A DNA stretch of 64,000 nt. Source: Paenibacillus tritici (lineage in GTDB: Bacteria; Bacillota; Bacilli; Paenibacillales; Paenibacillaceae). The stretch's first letter is position 1. Each line of letters starts with the position of its first letter. The stretch spans positions 62,001 to 126,000 of the forward strand of contig NZ_JABMKX010000015.1 in the NCBI RefSeq assembly GCF_013204885.1. The letters are read 5' to 3'. The notes below the pieces were generated by a model. The model worked only from the letters and a program-made list of their open reading frames with translations, was not told the DNA's origin and did no database searches. The translations under genes were made by a program, and so were the position numbers. Of this stretch, positions 7,677-16,385 are shown piece by piece.

Positions 7677-7726
7677 AAAAGACGGCAACGAGAGGAACCC
7701 CGCACAGGGGTGTCTCCATTGCCGTC
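7677..7726 (-). terminator. Intrinsic terminator of the lipoprotein gene
   Basis: On the minus strand a long stem GACGGCAA ... TTGCCGTC, with a nested CCCC/GGGG stem inside its loop, is followed by TTTT. It lies 44 bp downstream of the lipoprotein stop codon. Confidence 0.7.
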
Positions 7727-7769
7727 CCGGTTCCGGGCAAGCTGCAATGTCAAGGTGCGCAGCCCGGTC

Positions 7770-8687
7770 TTATTCCTGATTGACCAGTGAATCCAGCGAA
7801 GCATATACATGCGGTCCGAACCCCTCCGAGGCCTCCCGCTGCGGAATGTTCAACCGGATCAGATAACCTTGTCCGTCCGTCTCCTTCACGGCCACCTGAC
7901 GGGTCAGGCCAGAGCCCATAGCCGTAAGATACAGGCGGACATCAGACATCCGCCGGTCACGTTCTTTCTCGCCGAGCGCTGTAACCTTGCCTGTAGAGGC
8001 AAGCTCTGCACGGCTCTCTTGTTCCAGCCTATCCAGATTGTAATCCGGAGGCAGCTTCGTAATTTCGGCATAATACCCGGGGTCCACCTTCATCGCCAGT
8101 CTGCCGCTTGCCGCATCAAAGGTGAAGATATCGAATACGTACAACGAGAATCCGTCACCGGCGGCCAGCGCTGCCGTCTTCTCCTCTTCCATACCTTCCA
8201 GCGTCAGCTTGAAGGTACGGGTATCCGGGAGCACCCCGGCCTGTGACGGCGGCGTCTCTTCACTGTCTGCCTTGGCCAGACTGGACAGTATCCGCTGAAT
8301 CACGACAGGGTCAGTTCCGACTACTTTTTCCACATAGGCAAAAACCACGGGATCATCCATCTCAAGCAGCTCCGGCGCATCCTCAACGCCTGTTCCCAGT
8401 TCAAAGGCCGTCGGCCCTTCTTCCGTCTCAATCTCTACCGAATGGTTATCAATCTGTCCGACATAAATACCTGATCCCTGAATGAGCTGTGCCTCTCCGG
8501 CGGCGGAAGGACTTGGCTTAAGCACTGAGCTGGCAATAGGGACCGCTTCTGTCTGGACAGGGGCCGGTGCTTGGCCCGCAGACGATTCTCCAGGTGCTTC
8601 AGCCGGGCTATTCCCGCCGCAAGCCGTTAAGGTGAATAGTAATACAGCGATTGCTGCCATAGCGGGTAATGTTCGTTGTGGTCTCAT
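7770..8687 (-). CDS. Putative lipoprotein of unknown function
   Basis: This protein of about 305 aa starts MRPQRTLPAMAAIAVLLFTL and continues into the lipobox LTAC, so it is a predicted lipoprotein anchored at the outer face of the membrane. After a Pro/Ala/Ser-rich linker there are two soluble segments: one around IYVGQIDNHSVEIETEEGPT and a later one around FSLYVFDIFTFDAASGRLAMKV. The second resembles domains found in spore- or anti-sigma-associated lipoproteins, but I cannot name the family with confidence. The ATG at 8685-8687 has an excellent GAGGAGGT ribosome site; the 42-residue upstream extension lacks one and would bury the signal peptide. Confidence 0.65.
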   Translation of the reverse strand: MRPQRTLPAMAAIAVLLFTLTACGGNSPAEAPGESSAGQAPAPVQTEAVPIASSVLKPSPSAAGEAQLIQGSGIYVGQIDNHSVEIETEEGPTAFELGTGVEDAPELLEMDDPVVFAYVEKVVGTDPVVIQRILSSLAKADSEETPPSQAGVLPDTRTFKLTLEGMEEEKTAALAAGDGFSLYVFDIFTFDAASGRLAMKVDPGYYAEITKLPPDYNLDRLEQESRAELASTGKVTALGEKERDRRMSDVRLYLTAMGSGLTRQVAVKETDGQGYLIRLNIPQREASEGFGPHVYASLDSLVNQE

Positions 8688-8879
8688 GCTGTGTACCTCC
8701 TCTGTATCTTGCGGTAGGGCCAGAGCCTGAAGCTTGCCTACCTTATTAAGGATTACCCCGTAAGCCCGGTTGTGTAAACTTGGCGTTATAAGGTGGGCAT
8801 CCGCCGTACACACGGAAGCACTGGACTAATACAATAGTGAAGAGCCTTATTCAGCACCTTGAAGGAGTGGTGGTTTCCC

Positions 8880-9524
8880 CTGAGAATCGATATCGGCTGC
8901 GGCCCGGACAAAGAATCGGGTTATCTGGGAATTGACCGCACACTGTACCCCGGAGTTGATATCGTCTGCGATATTGGCGAAGGAATCCCCCTGCCGGACA
9001 ATACGGCCGAATTTGTAATGGCCAGCCGGGTCATGCCTTATGTGAACGACCTATTTGCAGCGATGTCAGAGATTTATAGAATAAGTACCCATCAGGCTGT
9101 TGTATGCATTCTCTCACCCTATGCCCATAGTTTCCCGCATGTATCCAATCCTATGTTTAAACAAAAGTTCGATGAATATACCCCCCGTTATCTGACCGGC
9201 TGCTTTTATCAGCCTTATCAAAGCCCGCTCTGCCCGGAGATACTGGATTATCCCGTACCTGTGCCTCCGTTTGATTTCAGACTGCTGCGGATGGAGCTGT
9301 TCTACCAATATCCTTTTGACGACGATCTCTACGATACGGAGGAGCTGGAGGTCCTGAAGACGCTGCAGTCTAACGTTATTCATGAAATCATGTATCACTT
9401 CGCTGTAATTAAGCAGGAGATCACCCGTGAAGAACTGGAAGCTATGAGCAGAAAAGTCTATCCCGAACCACGGGCGCTGCTCAAACGCCGGCTTCGGCTG
9501 CAGAACAGGAAATATATGTTATAA
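8880..9524 (+). CDS. SAM-dependent methyltransferase-like protein
   Basis: This protein of about 214 aa starts directly with a class I methyltransferase motif I (RIDIGCGPDKESGYLGIDR), followed by the acidic motif II region YPGVDIVCDIGEGIPLPDNTAEFV and the helix region ISEIYRI-like after it. The C-terminal half diverges, so the substrate is not predictable. The AAGGAG / GGTGG ribosome site at 8862-8872 is followed by no ATG, GTG or TTG at normal spacing. The best-spaced in-frame initiator is CTG at 8880, and TTG at 8859 lies upstream of the ribosome site. The next two plus-strand genes show the same oddity. Confidence 0.6.
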   Translation: MRIDIGCGPDKESGYLGIDRTLYPGVDIVCDIGEGIPLPDNTAEFVMASRVMPYVNDLFAAMSEIYRISTHQAVVCILSPYAHSFPHVSNPMFKQKFDEYTPRYLTGCFYQPYQSPLCPEILDYPVPVPPFDFRLLRMELFYQYPFDDDLYDTEELEVLKTLQSNVIHEIMYHFAVIKQEITREELEAMSRKVYPEPRALLKRRLRLQNRKYML

Positions 9525-9589
9525 ATTTCCTGATGGACATACAATATTACACAGAACTTCACATAGGCTATATCAACACAAGAAAGAGG

Positions 9590-9626
9590 GCACACCGGCT
9601 TCCCGCAGGAGCCGGTCTGCTTTTTT
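9590..9626 (+). terminator. Intrinsic terminator after the methyltransferase-like gene
   Basis: A GC-rich stem GCACACCGGCT / AGCCGGTCTGC with a 9-nt loop is followed by TTTTTT (9621-9626). The in-frame ATG at 9627 sits directly on the end of the T-run and is therefore unlikely to be the start of the DUF11 gene. Confidence 0.8.
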
Positions 9627-9674
9627 ATGCTGTCTGCCTCTCTATGCGCATTCATTCCAAAGGAGGTGATAAAC

Positions 9675-12600
9675 ATTCCTCTAGTCGTTCGGTCTACGGT
9701 AAATGCAACAGGTGCCATTACCTTCACCGGCAATACACTGGGGCTGAGCCGTTCAGAGGTAGCTGGCGTACCGGGTACCCAGGATAGCATCGGAGGCTTT
9801 ACTACTATAAACACCGCTTCTGTATTCGGCACTTACCCCGCCGGTACTACCAGTCTATATCAGAATAACAGCTCAGCAGCCATTCTGAGCCTTCCCGCCG
9901 GAAGCACGATTCTGTATGCGGAATTAATCTGGGGGGGTACCTATGTCAACGGCTCAGTCAACCTTACCGCAGCGATCAATAACCCTGTCTCCTTCACTAC
10001 CCCTCTAGGAAACACGGTCAGCGTATCGCCCGATCCAGCCACGGCCAATTCCGTAGATCTGGGAGGCGGGGCACTCGCGTATGTCCGTTCCGCTAATGTG
10101 ACCAGTACCATTCAAGCTTCCGGCGCCGGAACCTATGTCACCGGCGGTGTAGTCGGGACTATCGTAATTCCCGGCGATTCTACTGCCAACCATGCCGGCT
10201 GGACACTCGCCGCCATCTATCAGAATCCGTCCCTTCCCTTCCGCAACATGTCACTGCGCGCAGGGGCTGTCCTTGTCCAAGCTTCCTCGGCTCCGGTAGT
10301 TACAACCATTACCGGATTCGCTACCCCTGTCACTGGCGCGCTCGGGGGACGCACCCTGTTCAGCGCCCAGGAAGGTGATGCCAACCGCTCAGGAGACCAG
10401 GCGCTTTTCGGTCCTACCTCCTCCACCCAGGTCGCCCTGTCCGGGCCTAACAACTTCGCCAATAACTTCTTCGCCTCGCAGATTAACAATGATGCCGGCA
10501 GCCTGAATACCACCGGAACCTTCGGAACCCGCAACCAGATTAACGGCAGTCCGGGCTCCAACATTGTCGGCGGCAGGCAGGGCTGGGATATCACGAACGT
10601 GGATGTCTCCGCCCGCCTCGTCAACAATCAGTCTTCCGCCCTGCTTACCTTGACTACTTCGGGCGATGCTTATGTCGTGAATGCCAATGCCCTGCAGATT
10701 GATATCAACGCACCCAAAATCTCCTTAACCAAATCCGCCAATGCCGCCGGTACGATTGTTGGTGATACCGTGACGTATACAGTAACGGTAAGCAATACCG
10801 GTACAGCAAGTGCAGCCAGCGTTGTATTGTCGGATACCTTCCCGGCAGGTCTTACCTTCGTCGCAGGAAGCGTAGTGGTAGCCGGGGTTGCCAGACCGTC
10901 TTATGATATAACATCCGGTATTCCGCTCGGATCGCTAACTCTTGGCACTTCCATAACCATTACATACCAAGCCAGGGTTACTTCCTTGCCCAATCCGCAA
11001 ATCGTCCCTAATACAGCTACCGCCGCCTTCACCTTCCAGAGTGTGGCCGGCGGCCCGATTGTGAGCGGAGTGATTCCCTCCAATACACAATCACTGCCGG
11101 TATATTCTCCGGTTCTTGGCATTGTCAAAAGCGCGAATACAACCAACGCAACCGTCGGCAATCAGATTATCTACACGCTACAGATAGCCAACACCGGCAA
11201 TATCGGTGCCACCACTACACTCACGGATAACATTCCTGCGGGCAGCACCTATGTTCCGGGAAGCTTTACGGTAAACGGCACTCCCGTGGCCGGCAATCCT
11301 GCCACAGGTATCGCTATCGGTACTATCGCGGCCGGAGGAAGCTCTACCGTCCAGTTCCGCGTGCTGGTTAACAGTCTGCCCGCCCCTCCACAACTGGTTG
11401 ATCAGGCTACGGCAGCCTATACCTTCGTGGTTCCTGACGGCAGGACCGTCACCGGTACCGCAGCCTCCAATACGCTGAGCATACCGGTCAGACTGCCCAA
11501 CGTCTCCATCGTCAAAAGCGCCAGCTTCCCGGATGTCGCCGTAGGCGACACCCTGCTGTATTCGTCAGTGATCACCAATAATGGAATTGAAGCCGTGACG
11601 AATGTCGTGCTCTCCGATCCGATTCCCGCCGGCAGCACTTTCGTGCCGGGAAGTGTCGTGGTGGCCGGCAGTGCCAGGCCTTCCGCTGATCCGGCTTCGG
11701 GGATTACCGCGGGTACCCTTGCTGCGGGGGCCAGTGTGACAGTAACCTTTCAGGTGTCAATAACCTCTGTGCCGGGAAGCGGCCAGCTCGCCAACCAGTC
11801 ATCGGCGTCGTACAGCTCGGGGACATTCAATGCCCTTACGCAGTCCAATACCACCCTGACTCCTGTATATCAGCCGGTAATCGGCATCGTCAAAAGCGCA
11901 AGCCCCGGCAGCGCCACGGTTGGAGGGAATGTGCAATACACGCTACAGGTCCAGAACACCGGCAATCTCGCTGCAACGGTGACCTTGACCGACACGATTC
12001 CAGCCGGGTCCGCCTTCGTCGCCGGCAGTGTAACCGTGAATGGAGCGGCACTTCCTGCCGCCTCTCCGGTTAGCGGAATCCCGCTTGGGCCAGCGGCTCC
12101 CGGAGCAGCCTTCACGGTGACCTTCCTGACCTCTGTTCAGTCACTGCCGTCTCCGGCCACCTTGACCGACCAAGGAAGCAGCAGCTACACGTACCAGTTG
12201 CCCAGCGGACGCTCCCTGTCCGGCGGAAGTGTCTCGAATACGGTCACTATTCCGGTATCCGCCCCCAACCTCACGATTCTCAAAAATGCCAATCTCACCG
12301 CAATCGCGGTAGGGGAATATCTCACCTACACGGTCTCGGTATCCAATCCAAGCGGGGTAGCGGTTAACAATGTAGTGCTGTCCGATCCGGCTCCGGCAGG
12401 CAGCGCCTTTGTTGCGGGAACCGTCACCGTCAACGGGACTGCCGTGCCCTCTGCCAATCCGAATGCCGGAATTGCTCTGGGTACCCTCGCCGCCGGGACC
12501 ACAAGCATCGTAGTCTTCCAGGTCAATGCCACTTCCGTTCCAAGTCCGGCTCAACTGAGCAACCGGGCCAGCGCGTCATTTACAGCAGGCATGTTCAGCG

Positions 12601-15600
12601 GAACAGCCCTGTCCAACACGGTGCTTACTCCAGTCTTCATCCCGGTCATCGGACTGGTCAAAAGCTCAAGCCCGGCCCAAGCCTCTGTCGGCAGTCTGCT
12701 CTCCTTCTCCATCCTGGCCAGCAACACCGGCAATATTGCCGCCCTGCTGAATCTGACCGATAGCCTGCCGCCGCAGACGGTATTCGAGACCAACAGTGTC
12801 AGCATCGGCGGAACACCGCTGCCCGGGTACAGCCCCCTGACCGGAATTCCGGTGGGCCCGCTTGCTCCCGGAGACAGCGTCATAGTCAGCTTCCTTGTTA
12901 CGGTTACTGCGCTGCCTCCGAACCAGCAGCTGCTTAATTCGGCAGCGGCTTCCTTCACCTTCACCCTGCCGGATGGACGGCAGCTCGGCGGAAATGCAGT
13001 GTCGGACACACTGACCGTTCCCGTCTCGGCACCCAATGTCAGTGTCGTCAAAAGCGTCAATGTCATTGATGCTGTGACCGGCGACATTCTTACGTTCACC
13101 TCCGTGCTGACGAATAACAGCATTACCTCTGTCAGCAACATCATTCTCAGCGATCCCCTGCCTGAGAATGCAGCATTCATTCCCGGAACCGTAATTGTTG
13201 GCGGCGTATCCCAGCCGCTGTCAATTCCGTCCGCCGGTATCCCAATCGGCAGCCTGGGGCCTGGGGCCTCCGTTGCCGTAACATTCGAGGTGAGGATAAC
13301 AATGCCGATTCCTTCACAGGTCAATAACCAGTCCACCGTCAGTTTCACCTCCGGGGTCTTCTCCGGCTCTTCCTCTTCCAACGTCACTACCACACCGGTC
13401 ACGCAGCCGCAGATCACGCTTGTCAAAAGCGCCAATGACCTGAACGCCACAGTTGGCGATACGGTCATCTATACCGTGCTCGTCAGTAATTCCGGCAACG
13501 TTGCGGCCAATGTTACCTTGACAGACAATATTCCGGCTGGTACCGCCTTTGATCCCAACAGCGTCATTGTCGGCGGCTTCCCTCAGCCGGGCGCTGCACC
13601 GGATACTGGAATCACCGTCGGCGTTGTCGCTCCCGGCGCCAGTGTGTCCGTAAGCTTCACCGTGTTCATTGTGTCCCTGCCTTCCCCGCAGCAGCTTGTG
13701 AATCAAGCGGCTGCTACCTACACCTTCACACCGCCGGACGGGCGGCTGCTGAGCGGAAGCGCCGTCTCCAATACCGTAACGATCGCTGTCTCCGCCCCCA
13801 ATCTGGAGGTCGTGAAGAGTACGTCTTCCACCTCAGTGGCACTCGGCGATACCATTGCCTATTCCGTTAACATCACCAACAACGGAATAGACCCGGTTAA
13901 TAATGTAGTGCTCAGTGATCCAACACCGGATGGGGCAGCCTTCGTGCCGGGCAGCGTATCTGTAAATGGCGTGCCGTTCCCCAATGCCCATCCTTCAACA
14001 GGGATCGCCATTGGCACACTGGCATCCGGCGCTTCCGCCGTAGTCTCCTACAGCGTTACGGTAACTTCGGTACCGGCAGACACCTCGATAGATAATCAGG
14101 CTACTGTAACCTATACCTCCGGTGTCTTTACAGGCTCCACCTTCTCCAATCCCGTGGCGGTGCCTGTCTTCCAGCCCAATATCGCTGCGGTCAAAACGGC
14201 CAATACCGCCAATGCAACAGTCGGCGATACCGTAACTTACACGATAACGGTCAGCAATACAGGCAACTACGCAGCAATTCTGACCTTAACGGACAATATT
14301 CCTGCCGGGACTACCTTTGAAGAGAACAGTGTGCTGATTAACGGGCTGCCTCTGCCACAGGCGAGTCCCGCCGCCGGAATTGCGGCCGGAACCATCGCCC
14401 CGGGTGCAAGTGTTGCTGTATCGTTCTCCGTAATCATCACTTCACTGCCTTCACCGCAAACGCTGGTGAATCAGGGAACCGTTGCCTACAGCTTTACCTT
14501 GCCTGACGGAAGAACCCTGGGAGGTTCGGTGCCCACCAACACCCTGACCATCCCCGTCTCGAACCCGAACCTGGCGGTTGTCAAAACCACCGCGACCACC
14601 GCAACCCATGTTGGCGATACCATTACGTATACAGTAACGATGACCAATAACGGCATCACTACCGTTAACAATGTGGTGTTCACGGATGCTCTGCCTGCCG
14701 GTACCGCCTTTGTTCCGGGCAGTGTGCTGGTAGACGGTGTTCCCCGTCCGGCAGCTTCGCCAGCTACCGGGGTGACGATTGGCAGTATCGCTCCGGGCGC
14801 TTCTGTCACTGTAGCCTTCAACGTAACCGTTACGTCCCTGCCGGGATCAGAAGTGCTTAACAATCAATCTTCGGCCAGCTTCACTTCCGGGGCCTTGTCC
14901 AGCGTGGCCTTCTCGAACATTGTGACCACTCCGGTCTTCCAGCCGATTATCGCTGCCGCCAAGAGCTCCAGCTCGGTAAATGCAACGGTCGGGGATACGA
15001 TCACTTATACTGTCAATGTCAGCAATTCAGGTAACTATGCGGCAACCGCCACTCTGACCGATACCATCCCCGCCGGTACAACGCTGGTTCCGAACAGTGT
15101 GCTGATTGGCGGCTTCCCGGCACCGGGCGCTGATCCCGCCTCAGGTGTCCCGCTGGGCCCGGTCGCTGCGGGTGCCACACTGCAAATCGTGTTCTCTGTT
15201 GTCATAGATACACTTCCTGCCAGCCAGCAGCTCAGCAACCAGGCGATCATCGCCTTTGCTTACACGCTGCCGGACGGACGGACCTTCAACCAGTCGGCCA
15301 GCTCGAACATCAATCAGATTACCGTATCCTCGCCCAATGTACTGGTTGTCAAAAGCTCTACAGTAACCGATGCAGTCGTGGGAGATACTGTTCCATACAG
15401 CATAAGTGTTACCAACAGCGGCATAGCGCCGATCAATAATGTTGTACTGAGCGACCCGATTCCGGCCGGCTCTTCCTTTGTCCCCGGCAGCGTAGTCGTC
15501 GACGGCACTCCGCTGCCGGGGGCGAATCCTGCCAACGGTATTGCTCTGGGCACCGTGGCCCCGGGCGCATCTGTCCTGGTCACCTTCAGCATCGTTGTTA

Positions 15601-16385
15601 ACACGCTGCCTAATCCGGCCACGCTCAGCAACCAGGCTTCGGTGAGCTTCACCTCCGGTGCATTCTCCGGCGCCTCCTACTCCAATGCGCTGGTTACTCC
15701 TGTCTTCCAGCCGATTATCGGCATCTTGAAAAGTGCAGATACCGCCAATGCAACGGTCGGGGATACCGTCACTTATTCCCTCAGCGTGACCAATACAGGC
15801 AATCTTGCAGCCGTCGTCACCTTAACCGACTCCATCCCGGCGGGAGCCGTATTCATTCCGAACAGTGTACTGGTCAATGGCCAGCCCGTTCCGGGTGCAG
15901 ATCCGACTACCGGTATCAACCTGGGGACAGTAGCAGCAGGCGCCACTGTCACGATGACCGTCACTCTGCAGGTTACGGTAGCTTCCCTGCCTTCACCGCA
16001 GCAGCTCGTGAACCAGGCCGCCGCCACCTTCACCTACTCTCCGCCGGATGGCCGTCTGCTCTCAGGCTCTGCCCTGTCCAATACGCTGGTCATTCCGGTC
16101 TCTTCCCCGGATGTAACAGCCGTCAAGAGTACTCCGGCCATTGATGCCATAGTCGGCGACATCATTACCTATACCATCGTTGTGACGAACAACGGTATTG
16201 TTCCTGTCAACAATGTGGTGCTGGTTGACCCGATTCCGGCCGGCAGCCAATTCGTTGCAGGCAGTGTGACTGTGGACGGTGTTCCGCGTCCTGGTGCGAA
16301 CCCGGCCTCCGGTGTAGTGATCGGAACCATTGCTCCGGGAGCTTCTTCTACGGTAACCTTCCAGGTTCAGGTCATTGTTATATGA
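9675..16385 (+). CDS. Giant DUF11-repeat surface protein, first frame
   Basis: This protein of about 2,236 aa has an N-terminal domain of about 350 residues (PLVVRSTVNATGAITFTGNT, then LSRSEVAGVPGTQDSIG and AILSLPAGSTILYAELIWGG) typical of large Bacilli DUF11 proteins. After it come fifteen DUF11-type modules of about 128 aa with LVKSxxxxxATVGDTVTYTV and NSGNxAATxTLTDxIPAGTxF signatures. From module 2 on, the modules alternate strictly between two types: one with SNTGN...LTDNIPAG...FTxPDGR, the other with TNNGI...VVLSDPxPAG...SFTSGxFSG. The last module is cut mid-domain by a TGA; the remainder continues at once in the overlapping -1 frame. No signal peptide or LPxTG is visible. The perfect ribosome site AGGAGGTGAT (9661-9670) points to ATT at 9675 as the start. 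Alternatives are GTG 9666, inside that site, and ATG 9627. Confidence 0.8.
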   Translation: MPLVVRSTVNATGAITFTGNTLGLSRSEVAGVPGTQDSIGGFTTINTASVFGTYPAGTTSLYQNNSSAAILSLPAGSTILYAELIWGGTYVNGSVNLTAAINNPVSFTTPLGNTVSVSPDPATANSVDLGGGALAYVRSANVTSTIQASGAGTYVTGGVVGTIVIPGDSTANHAGWTLAAIYQNPSLPFRNMSLRAGAVLVQASSAPVVTTITGFATPVTGALGGRTLFSAQEGDANRSGDQALFGPTSSTQVALSGPNNFANNFFASQINNDAGSLNTTGTFGTRNQINGSPGSNIVGGRQGWDITNVDVSARLVNNQSSALLTLTTSGDAYVVNANALQIDINAPKISLTKSANAAGTIVGDTVTYTVTVSNTGTASAASVVLSDTFPAGLTFVAGSVVVAGVARPSYDITSGIPLGSLTLGTSITITYQARVTSLPNPQIVPNTATAAFTFQSVAGGPIVSGVIPSNTQSLPVYSPVLGIVKSANTTNATVGNQIIYTLQIANTGNIGATTTLTDNIPAGSTYVPGSFTVNGTPVAGNPATGIAIGTIAAGGSSTVQFRVLVNSLPAPPQLVDQATAAYTFVVPDGRTVTGTAASNTLSIPVRLPNVSIVKSASFPDVAVGDTLLYSSVITNNGIEAVTNVVLSDPIPAGSTFVPGSVVVAGSARPSADPASGITAGTLAAGASVTVTFQVSITSVPGSGQLANQSSASYSSGTFNALTQSNTTLTPVYQPVIGIVKSASPGSATVGGNVQYTLQVQNTGNLAATVTLTDTIPAGSAFVAGSVTVNGAALPAASPVSGIPLGPAAPGAAFTVTFLTSVQSLPSPATLTDQGSSSYTYQLPSGRSLSGGSVSNTVTIPVSAPNLTILKNANLTAIAVGEYLTYTVSVSNPSGVAVNNVVLSDPAPAGSAFVAGTVTVNGTAVPSANPNAGIALGTLAAGTTSIVVFQVNATSVPSPAQLSNRASASFTAGMFSGTALSNTVLTPVFIPVIGLVKSSSPAQASVGSLLSFSILASNTGNIAALLNLTDSLPPQTVFETNSVSIGGTPLPGYSPLTGIPVGPLAPGDSVIVSFLVTVTALPPNQQLLNSAAASFTFTLPDGRQLGGNAVSDTLTVPVSAPNVSVVKSVNVIDAVTGDILTFTSVLTNNSITSVSNIILSDPLPENAAFIPGTVIVGGVSQPLSIPSAGIPIGSLGPGASVAVTFEVRITMPIPSQVNNQSTVSFTSGVFSGSSSSNVTTTPVTQPQITLVKSANDLNATVGDTVIYTVLVSNSGNVAANVTLTDNIPAGTAFDPNSVIVGGFPQPGAAPDTGITVGVVAPGASVSVSFTVFIVSLPSPQQLVNQAAATYTFTPPDGRLLSGSAVSNTVTIAVSAPNLEVVKSTSSTSVALGDTIAYSVNITNNGIDPVNNVVLSDPTPDGAAFVPGSVSVNGVPFPNAHPSTGIAIGTLASGASAVVSYSVTVTSVPADTSIDNQATVTYTSGVFTGSTFSNPVAVPVFQPNIAAVKTANTANATVGDTVTYTITVSNTGNYAAILTLTDNIPAGTTFEENSVLINGLPLPQASPAAGIAAGTIAPGASVAVSFSVIITSLPSPQTLVNQGTVAYSFTLPDGRTLGGSVPTNTLTIPVSNPNLAVVKTTATTATHVGDTITYTVTMTNNGITTVNNVVFTDALPAGTAFVPGSVLVDGVPRPAASPATGVTIGSIAPGASVTVAFNVTVTSLPGSEVLNNQSSASFTSGALSSVAFSNIVTTPVFQPIIAAAKSSSSVNATVGDTITYTVNVSNSGNYAATATLTDTIPAGTTLVPNSVLIGGFPAPGADPASGVPLGPVAAGATLQIVFSVVIDTLPASQQLSNQAIIAFAYTLPDGRTFNQSASSNINQITVSSPNVLVVKSSTVTDAVVGDTVPYSISVTNSGIAPINNVVLSDPIPAGSSFVPGSVVVDGTPLPGANPANGIALGTVAPGASVLVTFSIVVNTLPNPATLSNQASVSFTSGAFSGASYSNALVTPVFQPIIGILKSADTANATVGDTVTYSLSVTNTGNLAAVVTLTDSIPAGAVFIPNSVLVNGQPVPGADPTTGINLGTVAAGATVTMTVTLQVTVASLPSPQQLVNQAAATFTYSPPDGRLLSGSALSNTLVIPVSSPDVTAVKSTPAIDAIVGDIITYTIVVTNNGIVPVNNVVLVDPIPAGSQFVAGSVTVDGVPRPGANPASGVVIGTIAPGASSTVTFQVQVIVI

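Noticed and set aside
9538..9546. CATACAATA, resembling a -10 of a mother-cell sigma factor (sigma-E or sigma-K) before the DUF11 gene
   Set aside because: No convincing -35 at the right distance, and a terminator lies between it and the gene.
12551..13468. 305-aa open frame antisense within the DUF11 repeats
   Set aside because: The repeats of the sense gene create periodic antisense frames. No start signal is present.
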